The position numbers and the translations under genes are program-made. The notes under the pieces are model-generated. The model saw only the letters and a list, made by a program, of their open reading frames with translations, ran no database searches and was not told where the DNA came from. A DNA stretch of 64,000 nucleotides from Alphaproteobacteria bacterium (GTDB lineage Bacteria; Pseudomonadota; Alphaproteobacteria; SMXP01). Below, in pieces: positions 25,688 through 33,869 of the stretch; the first letter of the stretch is position 1, and each line of letters starts with the position of its first letter. The stretch is taken from contig JANQPV010000020.1 of NCBI GenBank assembly GCA_028285305.1, positions 1-64,000 of the forward strand. Reading direction: 5' to 3'.

Positions 25688-27504
25688 TAGGGCGCGTCAT
25701 CAACTTCGAGGGCAAGGGCCGGTGCGTCGCCTTGGACCGCTGGAGTGTTGTCATTTGACGGAACCATACCTCGTACTCTGCGTCTCGGTAGTTCCGCGCC
25801 CTTCAGCACTTCTTGCTCCCATATTGCAAGATTGGCCACGTTCCACGTCAAGGTCGGTACGCCGCCGCTACCTCTTGGCGATACAGCGGCTTTCTTTGCG
25901 GCGTCCGACCAGTCAACTGGAACGAAGTCTGGAACGGGGTAACGCTCCCAAATGCTGCTCAAGGGACCAGACTGGTAAAACGACTTGAAATCGAGACCTG
26001 TTACGCCTTTCTTTTGGTTTATTGGATATTCCGGCAAGCGGCGCTTTAATAGGGCTTTGAGAAGGTACTTGTTTTTGAAGTTCTTTTGGTAGCGTTTGTG
26101 TACGGGAATTTCCATACTCGTCTGCACAACTCGGCCTGCGGAAAACGGCGAATGGACAACCTTGCCGAGACTGTGGGCCATTTGTCGCAGACGAGACAGT
26201 TCCTCTACAGACATAGAACTGGTCCACGCACTCAAATGCACCCGGGCATAGAGATCATTTTCCGGAATGGCGTTCGTTTCCATCCGATTGCGAACGTAGT
26301 CCAACCGGTTCGCAAGACGTGCCTCCACCTTGTCTTGACCGAATTGCTCAATTAGCCAAGGAATGTTCGTATAGTCTCCGCACGATACGAGGCTCACCGC
26401 GGAATAAACGTCATCTGTGGCTCTCGCCATGCGCTTGGCCGCTGTCCAGAGAGCGTTCAGGGATCCTTTTTGCGCCCAGAACGGCGCCTCTTCCCTGGAT
26501 ATGAGAAAGGGAACGAATTTGTTCAGCCAATAAGCAGTGATTGCTTCTCTCGTGCTGGCACCGCAGAAGTAAGAATCGGCTCTTTCACCACTCAAGAAGA
26601 TGTCATGGTCCGTCCCCAGAGCAGTCGGCCAAAGCATTGAATGAAAATCCCGTTGGGGAAGGCCCGCAAGTCGTATGCTGCGCACCATCTCGTCAAGTGT
26701 GCTATCCAAGGGGATTGGAATTTCCATCAACTCCTTCCCCGACAGCCGAGCCGCTTTGCGCGCATAAGTCGATTGGAACCGCCACTTCTCGCTCAAGCAG
26801 CCAGGCCGAACGTTTACCGGTGTGGCCCAACCATTCGAATAGCTTTGTACCAAGGTCGAATCGACGCCACCGGTGAACAATGTTGCCAACTTTGAAAAGT
26901 GCCGGACCGGCGCAACAGATTCTTCGAGTGCTGAATGAATGCGGTCAACGTAAACACCTGTAGGACGTTCTTCCTGTGGCGCGGAAACCTTGTGGAAGAT
27001 ATGCTCCTTCAGGATGTGGCCGTCGGCACGTAGAACAACGGTCGAACCAAAACCCAGACGACGAATGCCTTTCACATGAGTCTGGTCGTTGGTTACGGCA
27101 CGAAAGAGCAGATGATCGATAATAGCACTTTCGGTAATTTTACGCCGCTCCGCCGGCAGATGCGCACACACGGATTTGAAATTATCAGCAGCGATGAGAC
27201 GGCCACCGTCAAGCGTTCCGAAATAGAATTCATAGGAGGCGCTCAGTCCCTTCCAAGCCTGAACGAGAGCGATTGTTCCGTCTTCCCGATGATCCACTCG
27301 AACGATCAGGACGTCGCCCCATTGGCGGCAGAGTTTTTCCTCTGCGCCGGGCTCACCGAGGTAGAAGTGCCAATCTTTGTTTGGGCAAAGACGAACACCA
27401 GATAACAGCCAACACGTGGTTCCCTGCGTATACGTTTCCAGATGCGGGTCCTTAAAGCTAAAGATTGCGGCCGAATCGGATTGTGTTGTGGTGTGATAGT
27501 TCAT
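25645..27504 (-). CDS. asparagine-synthase-like ATP-dependent amide-forming enzyme
   Basis: This 619-residue protein has the two-domain layout of asparagine synthase B. The C-terminal ATP-pyrophosphatase carries an SGGxDS-type loop (LFTGGVDST, residues 209-217), then SGERADSYFCGA and later helices ending LLKRRLPEYPINQKKG. The N-terminal Ntn-like half lacks the catalytic Cys2, as in beta-lactam synthetase and lasso-peptide cyclases, so it probably does not hydrolyse glutamine. It may instead adenylate a carboxylate for attack by another amine. Neither a lasso B protease nor an RRE protein lies nearby. The ATG at 27504 follows GTGGAGG. A Cys-rich 69-codon frame ends on this start codon. Substrate is unknown. 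Confidence 0.8.
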   Translation of the reverse strand: MNYHTTTQSDSAAIFSFKDPHLETYTQGTTCWLLSGVRLCPNKDWHFYLGEPGAEEKLCRQWGDVLIVRVDHREDGTIALVQAWKGLSASYEFYFGTLDGGRLIAADNFKSVCAHLPAERRKITESAIIDHLLFRAVTNDQTHVKGIRRLGFGSTVVLRADGHILKEHIFHKVSAPQEERPTGVYVDRIHSALEESVAPVRHFSKLATLFTGGVDSTLVQSYSNGWATPVNVRPGCLSEKWRFQSTYARKAARLSGKELMEIPIPLDSTLDEMVRSIRLAGLPQRDFHSMLWPTALGTDHDIFLSGERADSYFCGASTREAITAYWLNKFVPFLISREEAPFWAQKGSLNALWTAAKRMARATDDVYSAVSLVSCGDYTNIPWLIEQFGQDKVEARLANRLDYVRNRMETNAIPENDLYARVHLSAWTSSMSVEELSRLRQMAHSLGKVVHSPFSAGRVVQTSMEIPVHKRYQKNFKNKYLLKALLKRRLPEYPINQKKGVTGLDFKSFYQSGPLSSIWERYPVPDFVPVDWSDAAKKAAVSPRGSGGVPTLTWNVANLAIWEQEVLKGAELPRRRVRGMVPSNDNTPAVQGDAPALALEVDDAPYHGGRRNNSKTIGH

Positions 27505-27786
27505 TTCCACGTGCCTCCACTTGTTTTCTGGCATCGATATGCGCCCGCATGAGCGCAGCCACATGGACATGAGCGACACGCGGAATAAATGCCTGCGGAT
27601 CGACCGCCGACTCCGAATGGACGGGCGGGTTCGCCCTTTTTGTGCCCCAACGTTTGCACAGCGAGACCTCTGCAAATGCGGGGCCACAAGGGGAACCACA
27701 TTTGTTTCATGCATCTTTGGATTGTTAAGGAGCGCGATCTGACGGAAATAGTTAAGAAAAGAAGGCTGGCGACTGCTGCGTAAACC

Positions 27787-28212
27787 TCAACTATCAAGAG
27801 ATATCTTGGCGCTTCTCAGAGATTTCGTCCGACTCCGCCTTTTTTTGTCGTCCACTCGCCTTTTCTTTGACGAACGTGTCGGCGCGGTAGGAATTCTGGA
27901 TTTGGGTTCGCTGAGGGCGTTTCGAACCAATTCCGCCAAGCGCGCACGTGCGTCCCTGCGATTTGCCCCCTGCGTGCGAAACCGATCAGCGTTTAGGACA
28001 ATTACCCCTGCGGAATTTGCCCGCGCTCCCGCCAAACGCAGAAGGCGTTCCTTCACGCGCGGCGAGATGGCTTTGGATGCGCGGACATCGAACCTCAACT
28101 GAACGGCCGTTGACACCTTGTTTACTTTTTGACCTCCCGGTCCGCTTGCCCGCATGAACGTTTGCACGACCTCCGATTCGGGTATGGAGAGCGTATCGGT
28201 GACTTCAATCAT
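27787..28212 (-). CDS. arfB: peptidyl-tRNA hydrolase ArfB (ribosome rescue)
   Basis: This 141-residue protein releases stalled peptides from ribosomes lacking a stop codon. The catalytic GGQ (residues 26-28, in RASGPGGQKVN) and the following KVSTAVQLRFD match YaeJ/ArfB. The Lys/Arg-rich C-terminal tail (residues about 112-135), which enters the empty mRNA channel, is present. The length is normal. It lies 9 bp from the TetR gene on the same strand and may be cotranscribed with it. Confidence 0.93.
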   Translation of the reverse strand: MIEVTDTLSIPESEVVQTFMRASGPGGQKVNKVSTAVQLRFDVRASKAISPRVKERLLRLAGARANSAGVIVLNADRFRTQGANRRDARARLAELVRNALSEPKSRIPTAPTRSSKKRRVDDKKRRSRTKSLRSAKISLDS

Positions 28213-28221
28213 CTCTGCGCA

Positions 28222-28860
28222 CTATCCAGCCTCTGGAATTATCTGTTTCAAGATTTTTCTTCCTTCTGATGTCAGGTAGGGTTTGATCAGTGAACCCAGT
28301 TGAAGCATCCCCGCATCCGATGCGCCTTTGGTCAGTGCTTGGTTTCCGTGGCGAGCACGAACATAATCAAACCAATACCGTGCGATCAGAATTGCATTCA
28401 CGGATACGCGCTCGATTTCGTCTTCTTTGATATCCAAAAGACCTTCTTCTTTGCCTGCAAGTAGTCTTGTTTGAACCCTTTGTTCGACGGCAGCAAAAAG
28501 GCGTTGAAGCCGAGCCGCACCGTCCGCGTCTTCATCTAAAACCGGAATATGATCACGCATGATATACCGAAAGTCCCACAGCAACTGAATCAAGTTGATG
28601 AAATGATCGACCATCTCATTCATGCTGGTGTTGAGGGGCTCTTCGAGATGTTTGGAGAGTTTCTGCTCCAGAGTATCGAGGTGCGAAAGGGCCAGGTCCC
28701 GCTTCGTTTTGAAATGGTACCACAGATTACCTTCTCGAATGCTCGCTGCGGCTGCGATTTGCGCTGTCGTTACCTGGGAGAAACTCTGCTCGTTGAATAG
28801 CCCGAGGCTCTCCTTCAAGATCCGGCCCTTGGTGTTTTCTGCGAAAAGAAGCTCAGTCAT
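28222..28860 (-). CDS. TetR/AcrR family regulator of the desaturase-like gene
   Basis: This 212-residue regulator has an N-terminal HTH (KESLGLFNEQSFSQVTTAQI then REGNLWYHFKTKRDLA) with the Tyr-x-F-K-x-K signature of TetR proteins, and an all-helical ligand domain with VDHFINLIQLLWDFR and DYVRARHGN. Its ATG overlaps the stop of the preceding hydroxylase gene by four bases (ATGA), so both are translated as one unit. The extended dyad just upstream of the hydroxylase is the likely autoregulatory site. The ligand is unknown; a lipid or sterol would fit the enzyme beside it. Confidence 0.9.
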   Translation of the reverse strand: MTELLFAENTKGRILKESLGLFNEQSFSQVTTAQIAAAASIREGNLWYHFKTKRDLALSHLDTLEQKLSKHLEEPLNTSMNEMVDHFINLIQLLWDFRYIMRDHIPVLDEDADGAARLQRLFAAVEQRVQTRLLAGKEEGLLDIKEDEIERVSVNAILIARYWFDYVRARHGNQALTKGASDAGMLQLGSLIKPYLTSEGRKILKQIIPEAG

Positions 28861-29693
28861 GCCGTAACAGTTCCGGCCGGACTTTCCTTGTTCTCCGGCG
28901 GGCGCGTCGCACGATCATAAAGGGCTTCTGCATCGGGATGAAACGTCCCAAACGCCCGGTCCCATATCGTCGTGTAGAGACCGTAATTGTATTTGTAAGT
29001 TCTGTGGTGTTGGTTGTGGTAAGCGGACTTGTTTAGCACCCACCCTATCGGCGACTTAGCGATAAAGCGCGGCATAATCTCGTAGCCCATGTGGCCGTAA
29101 GCGTTGTATATAAGCGATAACAGGGCCGTTATGCCCAATGCAAAAACGTTCAGTGGCATGAGAATAATAAGCACAAAGAAGATGCCAATTTCCAAGACCG
29201 CCTCGATAGGATGAAACGCGAAGGCGGAAAAGGAGGATGGGTTGGTGGAGAGGTGGTGCACTTTGTGAGCGGCTTCATAAAATCCAGGCAAATGGATGGC
29301 CCGGTGCATCCAATAGAAATAGAAATCTTGGATCAATAGGGCCACCGGGATCTGAAGCCAAAACCACCATAGCCCATACTGAGCGGGATCGCTGTAAATC
29401 TGGGTCCATCCGGCTTGTGTCATTCCTATGATAGCGGCAACCACAGCTGTGAATGTGATCGCTGAGGAGAAAGAGTAGCCGATTTCACGAATAATCTGTT
29501 CCCTGGTAAAGGGCTGCGGCTGTAATCGGCGGGAAGGGGCCTTCTTTTGAAGCAAGCTGGCCGCAGCGAAAAAAACGCCGGTTACGACGAGGTAACGGGT
29601 CATAATGAATACCGGAATGAGGGAAAGAAACGCTAGGCTCTGAAAAGCGGGATGCCAAGCTGACGTGATCTGGGAAACGAAATCGTATGTCAT
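28857..29693 (-). CDS. sterol desaturase/fatty acid hydroxylase family enzyme
   Basis: This 278-residue membrane di-iron enzyme has four or more hydrophobic helices and the three His clusters of the superfamily: HRAIH, HKVHHLS and HNQHH, with a further His in FGTFHPD. Enzymes of this family hydroxylate or desaturate sterols, carotenoids and fatty chains in the inner membrane with O2. ATG 29693 was chosen over an upstream TTG, which would place the start inside the leader. The gene is the first of a two-gene unit with TetR and lies next to a 38-bp dyad. Confidence 0.9.
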   Translation of the reverse strand: MTYDFVSQITSAWHPAFQSLAFLSLIPVFIMTRYLVVTGVFFAAASLLQKKAPSRRLQPQPFTREQIIREIGYSFSSAITFTAVVAAIIGMTQAGWTQIYSDPAQYGLWWFWLQIPVALLIQDFYFYWMHRAIHLPGFYEAAHKVHHLSTNPSSFSAFAFHPIEAVLEIGIFFVLIILMPLNVFALGITALLSLIYNAYGHMGYEIMPRFIAKSPIGWVLNKSAYHNQHHRTYKYNYGLYTTIWDRAFGTFHPDAEALYDRATRPPENKESPAGTVTA

Positions 29694-29722
29694 TGGATGT
29701 TGGGGGTCTTTTGTCTTCAACT

Positions 29723-29760
29723 ATTTGGGTGTATACCCTATTTAGGGTGTGCACCCAAAT
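29723..29760. promoter_or_regulatory. 38-bp dyad operator upstream of desaturase/tetR unit
   Basis: Outer arms ATTTGGGTG (29723-29731) and CACCCAAAT (29752-29760) are perfect inverted repeats. An inner pair, ACCCTA (29735-29740) and TAGGGT (29743-29748), shares the centre. The site lies 30 bp upstream of the hydroxylase ATG and within four bases of the TauD-type gene stop. It suits a TetR dimer pair. Confidence 0.75.
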
Positions 29761-29763
29761 TCG

Positions 29764-30615
29764 TCAAGGAGAAAGATTTGCCGACGGTCTGGCCTTATCC
29801 TGAATCGACACGCGTTCAGCGGCGCGAACTTCGGGGTGGTAATCCCCAACGGCAAAATGCTGACAAGACCGATTGTCCCAGAAAACAAGCGTGTCCGGTG
29901 CCCACCTCACCCGGCAATGAAGGCGGGGATCCATGGCAACATGGTCGAACAATAGCCGCAAAAGGCCGTCGCTTTCGCGCTTGGACATATCCTTGATGTG
30001 GGAGGTGAATGCGGGGTTGACGAAAAGAAGCTCGCGTCCGGTCTGAGGATGGTTGACAACGACAGGGTGCTCGCTTCGAGGATAATCTATGTCCGCTGAC
30101 GGACGGATGCCATAGTTCCGTAAGTCCTGTAGCCCGTCATGAACGGCCGTCAGCCGGCGTAGCATCTCTTTCATCGGCTCGGAAAGCACTTCGAAGGCCA
30201 GGTGCATGTTAGCGAACAAAGTATCGCCCCCAACATCCGGCATTTGCTTCATCAAAAGCATGGAACCGAGGGGCGGGATCTCTTCACAAGTGAGATCCGC
30301 ATGCCACATGGCACCATTTGCAAATTTCGTTTTCTCATTGGCCTTCACGTCAAAGATTTCCGGGTCGCCGCCGAGCCCTAATGTCTTTTTTGCCGGATGA
30401 ACATGCAGCGCGCCGAAGTGTCTGCCAAAACTCTTGTGTTGATCGCGGCTGATTTGTTGATCACGGAATACGAGCACATGCCTGTCCAAGAACGCCCGTT
30501 GCACTTCATCGAGCTGCTTGGTCGTAAGGTTTTGCGAGAGATCTATGCCCTCCACCTCAGCACCGGTTTGCGGCGTAAGGGGTCGAAGAGAGACAGAACT
30601 TTTATCCTGGGACAT
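29764..30615 (-). CDS. TauD/TfdA-type Fe(II)/2-oxoglutarate dioxygenase
   Basis: This 283-residue cytosolic enzyme oxidises a substrate C-H bond with O2 and 2-oxoglutarate; family members cleave taurine, phenoxyacetates or alkyl sulphates. The metal triad is seen as WHADLT (His/Asp) and QHFAVGDY (distal His), with the 2-oxoglutarate Arg in the C-terminal RAAERVSI. Thr after the FANGAMWHAD block and GGDTLFAN also fit TauD. The length matches the family. It diverges from the hydrolase gene at 30775 and shares the 30.7-kb operator region, so it may answer to the same QsdR-type regulator. Confidence 0.92.
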   Translation of the reverse strand: MSQDKSSVSLRPLTPQTGAEVEGIDLSQNLTTKQLDEVQRAFLDRHVLVFRDQQISRDQHKSFGRHFGALHVHPAKKTLGLGGDPEIFDVKANEKTKFANGAMWHADLTCEEIPPLGSMLLMKQMPDVGGDTLFANMHLAFEVLSEPMKEMLRRLTAVHDGLQDLRNYGIRPSADIDYPRSEHPVVVNHPQTGRELLFVNPAFTSHIKDMSKRESDGLLRLLFDHVAMDPRLHCRVRWAPDTLVFWDNRSCQHFAVGDYHPEVRAAERVSIQDKARPSANLSP

Positions 30616-30702
30616 GCTATTCTACGTTCGATTGAATGGGGAAGCCCGAAGACTACCCCGGTTCCAACGCTGCGCAATCCCCAAAAACGTTCATCCACCA
30701 AA

Positions 30703-30756
30703 TGAGATAAAACTTGACTTTGTCTCATGTGTGAGACAAAAGCACGTTTTGTTTCA
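30703..30756. promoter_or_regulatory. 54-bp symmetric operator, TauD-type/hydrolase divergence
   Basis: The core is a perfect dyad: TTTGTCTCA (30719-30727), four-base spacer, TGAGACAAA (30732-30740). Two outer related half-sites, TGAGATAAA (30703-30711) and TTTGTTTCA (30748-30756), sit at equal distance (22.5 bp) from the centre. The site lies between divergent genes. Confidence 0.8.
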
Positions 30757-30774
30757 TTTCGTGAGGGGTTTTTG

Positions 30775-31578
30775 ATGAGCACAGAACAAACTTTTCCACG
30801 CCCTGACCGATGGCACTTGCTGACGGAAGCACCGCGCATGGTGTCTGAAGTCGCCGCCCTATTGCCCACCGCCCCCTTTCTCAGCCAAGCGCCGCGCGGC
30901 GATGGTCATCCGGTTCTCGTCTTGCCGGGCTTTGGCGGCGGAGACACTTCAACGCGGTTGCTGCGCAGATATCTGGGGAGCCTCGGCCACGGAGCCAAGC
31001 CTTGGACGCTCGGCCAAAATCGTGGGAGGGCCACACCAAACCTCCATGAGAATCTCGCGGATCGTCTGTCCGCTGTGTATCGCGAAAGTGGTGAACGGAA
31101 AGTCAGCCTGGTCGGATGGAGCCTTGGTGGCGTGTATGCGCGCATACTTGCGCACCGATTCCCAAGCAAAGTCCGCCAAGTGATCACACTTGGCAGCCCG
31201 ATTGGTGGTCACCCCCGTTCCACAAATGCCTATGCCGTGGCCAAAAGGGTAACCAAAGCTCCGCTTGATGATGAGGTTGCCCAAGAGAGACGGAAACTCG
31301 CAGCGTCCCCTTTGCCCGAAGGTATTCCCAGCAGCGCCCTTTACAGCAAGTCGGACGGAATAGTTCCCTGGCAAATCGCTATTCAACACCCGGGTGACTT
31401 TGCCGAGAATATCGAGATTTTTGGTAGTCATATTGGTCTCGGTTTCAATCCAACCGTTCTTTTTGCTGTGGCCGACCGTTTGGCCTTGCCAGAAAATGGG
31501 TGGGCACCGTTTGCCCGCGAGGGGTGGAAGAAACTCGCTTACGGCGACTCTGAGCAGCAATCAAGGAATTCAGCTTAG
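30775..31578 (+). CDS. alpha/beta hydrolase (PGAP1-like esterase/lipase)
   Basis: The ATG at 30775 has GAGGGG upstream; an earlier in-frame ATG at 30727 overlaps the operator and was rejected. The 267-residue protein has the oxyanion segment VLVLPGFGGG, the nucleophile elbow GWSLGG, an acid strand (SKSDGIVPW) and a final His in GSHIGLGFNP. These place it with lipases and PGAP1-like acyl hydrolases. The QsdR-type regulator begins 21 bp downstream, so the pair is probably an operon. A lactone or lipid ester substrate is possible. Confidence 0.9.
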   Translation: MSTEQTFPRPDRWHLLTEAPRMVSEVAALLPTAPFLSQAPRGDGHPVLVLPGFGGGDTSTRLLRRYLGSLGHGAKPWTLGQNRGRATPNLHENLADRLSAVYRESGERKVSLVGWSLGGVYARILAHRFPSKVRQVITLGSPIGGHPRSTNAYAVAKRVTKAPLDDEVAQERRKLAASPLPEGIPSSALYSKSDGIVPWQIAIQHPGDFAENIEIFGSHIGLGFNPTVLFAVADRLALPENGWAPFAREGWKKLAYGDSEQQSRNSA

Positions 31579-31599
31579 TTCGCAATACTGGAGTCATTT

Positions 31600-32187
31600 T
31601 TGCCTCGACGCACCTGGCATACTTGTCAGCCTACGGATTTATTTAAACTTGCTCGTTCCCGCTTTCTCCGGGAGAGTCGCATAGAATTGCAGAAATTGTC
31701 ACGGGAACTCGGCATCTCGCGGGCGACAGCCTATCGCTGGGCAGGAAATTCGGAACATCTGATCGGCGTCGTTCTTGCGTCGCTGGCCGACGATACATTT
31801 CGCCGGGTCGCGCGCGAAGCGCGGGGAGAAGGTGCGAATCGAATACTAGAAGTGATGGTGCGCGTGATGCGCTATGCGCAATCCTTTCTCCCTTTGCAGA
31901 CGTTTTTAGAACACGACCCCCAAATGGGTCTGAGAATTCTAGCTTCAGATCAAGGCCCGGTCAGGGACCGTTCGGTGTGCCACTTAAAGGAGATCATCGA
32001 ACAGGAAGAGGCGCGGGATCACTTTCAGCTCACAATTGACTCCGATGAATTGGCGAGATTGTTGACGCGCGTAATGGAGACTCATCTTTATACAGATCTG
32101 ATTACAGATGTGGCGCCAGATATCGACGGTGCTCAACGGATGGCTGAGATTCTGCTTCGTCAGACGACCTTCGAGTTAGATCACTAA
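31600..32187 (+). CDS. TetR-type regulator with QsdR-like C-terminal domain
   Basis: This 195-residue regulator starts at TTG 31600, with GGAG about eight bases upstream. The N-terminal HTH reads ELQKLSRELGISRATAYRW and is more like an RNA-polymerase-sigma or MerR-style turn than the usual TetR Tyr-x-F; QsdR-type proteins share this. The helical C-terminus has HDPQMGLRILAS and RLLTRVMETHLYTDLI, which match the QsdR domain I know from memory. QsdR controls a quorum-quenching lactonase in Rhodococcus; here the neighbour is an alpha/beta hydrolase. Binding to the dyad at 30.7 kb is likely. Confidence 0.8.
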   Translation: MPRRTWHTCQPTDLFKLARSRFLRESRIELQKLSRELGISRATAYRWAGNSEHLIGVVLASLADDTFRRVAREARGEGANRILEVMVRVMRYAQSFLPLQTFLEHDPQMGLRILASDQGPVRDRSVCHLKEIIEQEEARDHFQLTIDSDELARLLTRVMETHLYTDLITDVAPDIDGAQRMAEILLRQTTFELDH

Positions 32188-32279
32188 TGCGCTTCGGGCG
32201 TTCGTGCCAACAAAGTGCGGCACGCGAACATCTTGCTGTTATCTCTTTCCGCGCGTTGCGCACTCTGATCGTGATTTGT

Positions 32280-32301
32280 AACGCCGCATCTACGCGGCGT
32301 T
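32280..32301 (+). terminator. GC-rich hairpin after the qsdR-type gene
   Basis: AACGCCGC (32280-32287) and GCGGCGTT (32294-32301) form a perfect eight-pair stem with a six-base loop, 93 bp after the regulator stop. There is no following T-run, so it may be a Rho-assisted terminator or a transcript-stabilising hairpin. Confidence 0.35.
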
Positions 32302-32413
32302 CCCGGCTGCTCGCTTGAGATGAGAACCAGTACAGCCCACTCAAGGTTGACCAAGATCAATTGCCTGTTGCGCTCGTGAGGATACTTTCGCCGCAACGAA
32401 AGGAACAAGAAAC

Positions 32414-32791
32414 ATGGATGATGTTGAGCGTCTGCTGAAAGGAACTGTGGAAGAGTTGGAGCGTTTGTTGAATGCCAAGCATGTGCTTGCTGAACCCATC
32501 GAAAGGAACGGCGCCACCGTCATACCGCTTGTCAGTTATGGATTTGGCTTCGGCGCGGGCGGAGGCGCGGACGCCAAGAACGGAAACGGGGGTGGCACAG
32601 GCGCTGGTGGCGGCATAAAACCTCGCGGTGCCATAATCATTAGCGATGAAGGCGTCCGCGTGGAAAGCCTGAAAGGCGAAGTCAACAACGCCATCCAAAC
32701 GCTCACGGACTTTGGAGAGCGGATGCTTGACAAGAAAAGAACTTCCGACACTAAGGAAAAGCAAGAAGTGGCAGAAGACGGATCGGGCTGA
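32414..32791 (+). CDS. GerW/YtfJ family protein
   Basis: This 125-residue protein has the GerW core: VIPLVSYGFGFGAGGG followed by a Gly/Asn run and GGGIKPRGAIIISDEGV. The N-terminal helix (DDVERLLKGTVEELERLL) is typical. GerW is named for a spore-germination role in Bacillus, but relatives occur in many non-sporulating bacteria. The stop shares one base with the ATG of a DUF2953-type gene (TGATG), the same pair arrangement as ytfI/ytfJ of Bacillus. Spore-related function is not implied here. Confidence 0.85.
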   Translation: MDDVERLLKGTVEELERLLNAKHVLAEPIERNGATVIPLVSYGFGFGAGGGADAKNGNGGGTGAGGGIKPRGAIIISDEGVRVESLKGEVNNAIQTLTDFGERMLDKKRTSDTKEKQEVAEDGSG

Positions 32792-33369
32792 TGTTGGAAA
32801 CGGCTCTGTGGGCCGCACTTTGCCTTTTAGTCCTTCTCCCGATTTTGGTTCTTGTGGTGCTGTGTTTGCCGCTTCGCATAGAGGCGGAAGTCGAAGACGC
32901 CGATACGCTTCGTTTCCGCTTAAAGGCATTTATACTACGTGTACAGATCATATCAGTCGAAGACCTCTCGTCTTCGCAAGGAAGCGACACGCCAGATAAA
33001 CGCGCATCACGAAAAGACGGAGAGAACAAGACGTCCTCAAAAATTTGGTTTGCAGAAGGACGCAGTATGATCTCTGCGGCGCCGTCTTTCTTGGCCGATC
33101 TCGCCAAGTGCTTCAAGTTCGAAGAGTTGATCCTTCATGTTCGGTTCGGATTGTCGGATCCTGCCGATACGGGCGCGATTTACGGGATGTTGGCCCCATT
33201 CGTGCTTCCCATGCAATCGGTACGTCTGTCTCCCGTCTTTGATGATGAGACTATGTCTGCCAAAGGACGCGTTTGTGTTTTCGTGACGCCCATAGCTCTG
33301 GTTCCTCCCATAAGTCGTTTTGCTTGGGCGGCGATTGTTAAACCGCGGATGAGTCGGGCCCTATCATGA
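32791..33369 (+). CDS. DUF2953-type membrane-anchored protein
   Basis: This 192-residue protein has an N-terminal membrane helix (ALCLLVLLPILVLVVLCLPL) followed by a soluble part with strands such as IEAEVEDADTLRFRL and VRFGLSDPADTGAIYGMLAP. The GLxDPadTa-x-yG phrase is typical of DUF2953. These proteins commonly accompany GerW. It overlaps the next gene by four bases (ATGA). Function is unknown; inner-membrane anchoring with an outward or inward soluble face cannot be decided. Confidence 0.8.
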   Translation: MLETALWAALCLLVLLPILVLVVLCLPLRIEAEVEDADTLRFRLKAFILRVQIISVEDLSSSQGSDTPDKRASRKDGENKTSSKIWFAEGRSMISAAPSFLADLAKCFKFEELILHVRFGLSDPADTGAIYGMLAPFVLPMQSVRLSPVFDDETMSAKGRVCVFVTPIALVPPISRFAWAAIVKPRMSRALS

Positions 33370-33656
33370 TCGCCTATCATTTCGATCCGCCGGTCAAAAT
33401 TCGAGGGTGTGCCGTTCGCGTTCTCAGCCGCTTTGAGTTGAATTCATTTCGTCACCGCGGCAATTTGTTCTTCACCGCACAAAAAGATCCTGTTGCAATT
33501 CTCGTTGAGAGCACGGAAAAGCGTGAGCTCCAGACGATCGACGGCTTGCCTTTGGACGAAGCTGCGTTAGAGACTCTCTTGGAGCGATCGTCAACACCAT
33601 CACTCCCGAGCGGACCTCCTTCACCGGGCTTTACAAGTCCGGCGAGCCCGAGATGA
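33366..33656 (+). CDS. small soluble protein in gerW-like operon
   Basis: This 96-residue frame begins in the ATGA overlap with the DUF2953 gene. The first 75 residues look like a real fold (RGCAVRVLSRFELNSFRHR; DPVAILVES; LPLDEAALETLLE). The C-terminus is a Pro/Ser tail. I do not recognise the family. Coupled translation suggests it works with the two upstream proteins. Confidence 0.6.
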   Translation: MIAYHFDPPVKIRGCAVRVLSRFELNSFRHRGNLFFTAQKDPVAILVESTEKRELQTIDGLPLDEAALETLLERSSTPSLPSGPPSPGFTSPASPR

Positions 33657-33869
33657 AGTCCGTGGGCGGGTCTGGATCTGCGACGTAAACGTAGACGGCC
33701 CCGATTTGCGGTGCCCAGTATCGCTGGTTCTTGTTGTTCAACGGGAATTTCAAACATTTCACGCGCTTTTCACGCAGGCAGCCCTTGCTCTTCACGCCCA
33801 GCTAACGCGGCGAGACTAGCTTGACGTCTATGTTATTCGGGCTCCGCCCCCATTCGTTAAGGGATACCA

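Noticed and set aside
25645-27710. Lasso-peptide gene cluster
   Set aside because: The asparagine-synthase-like enzyme would fit, but no B1/B2 protein or convincing precursor was found; kept only as a question about the small Cys-rich frame.
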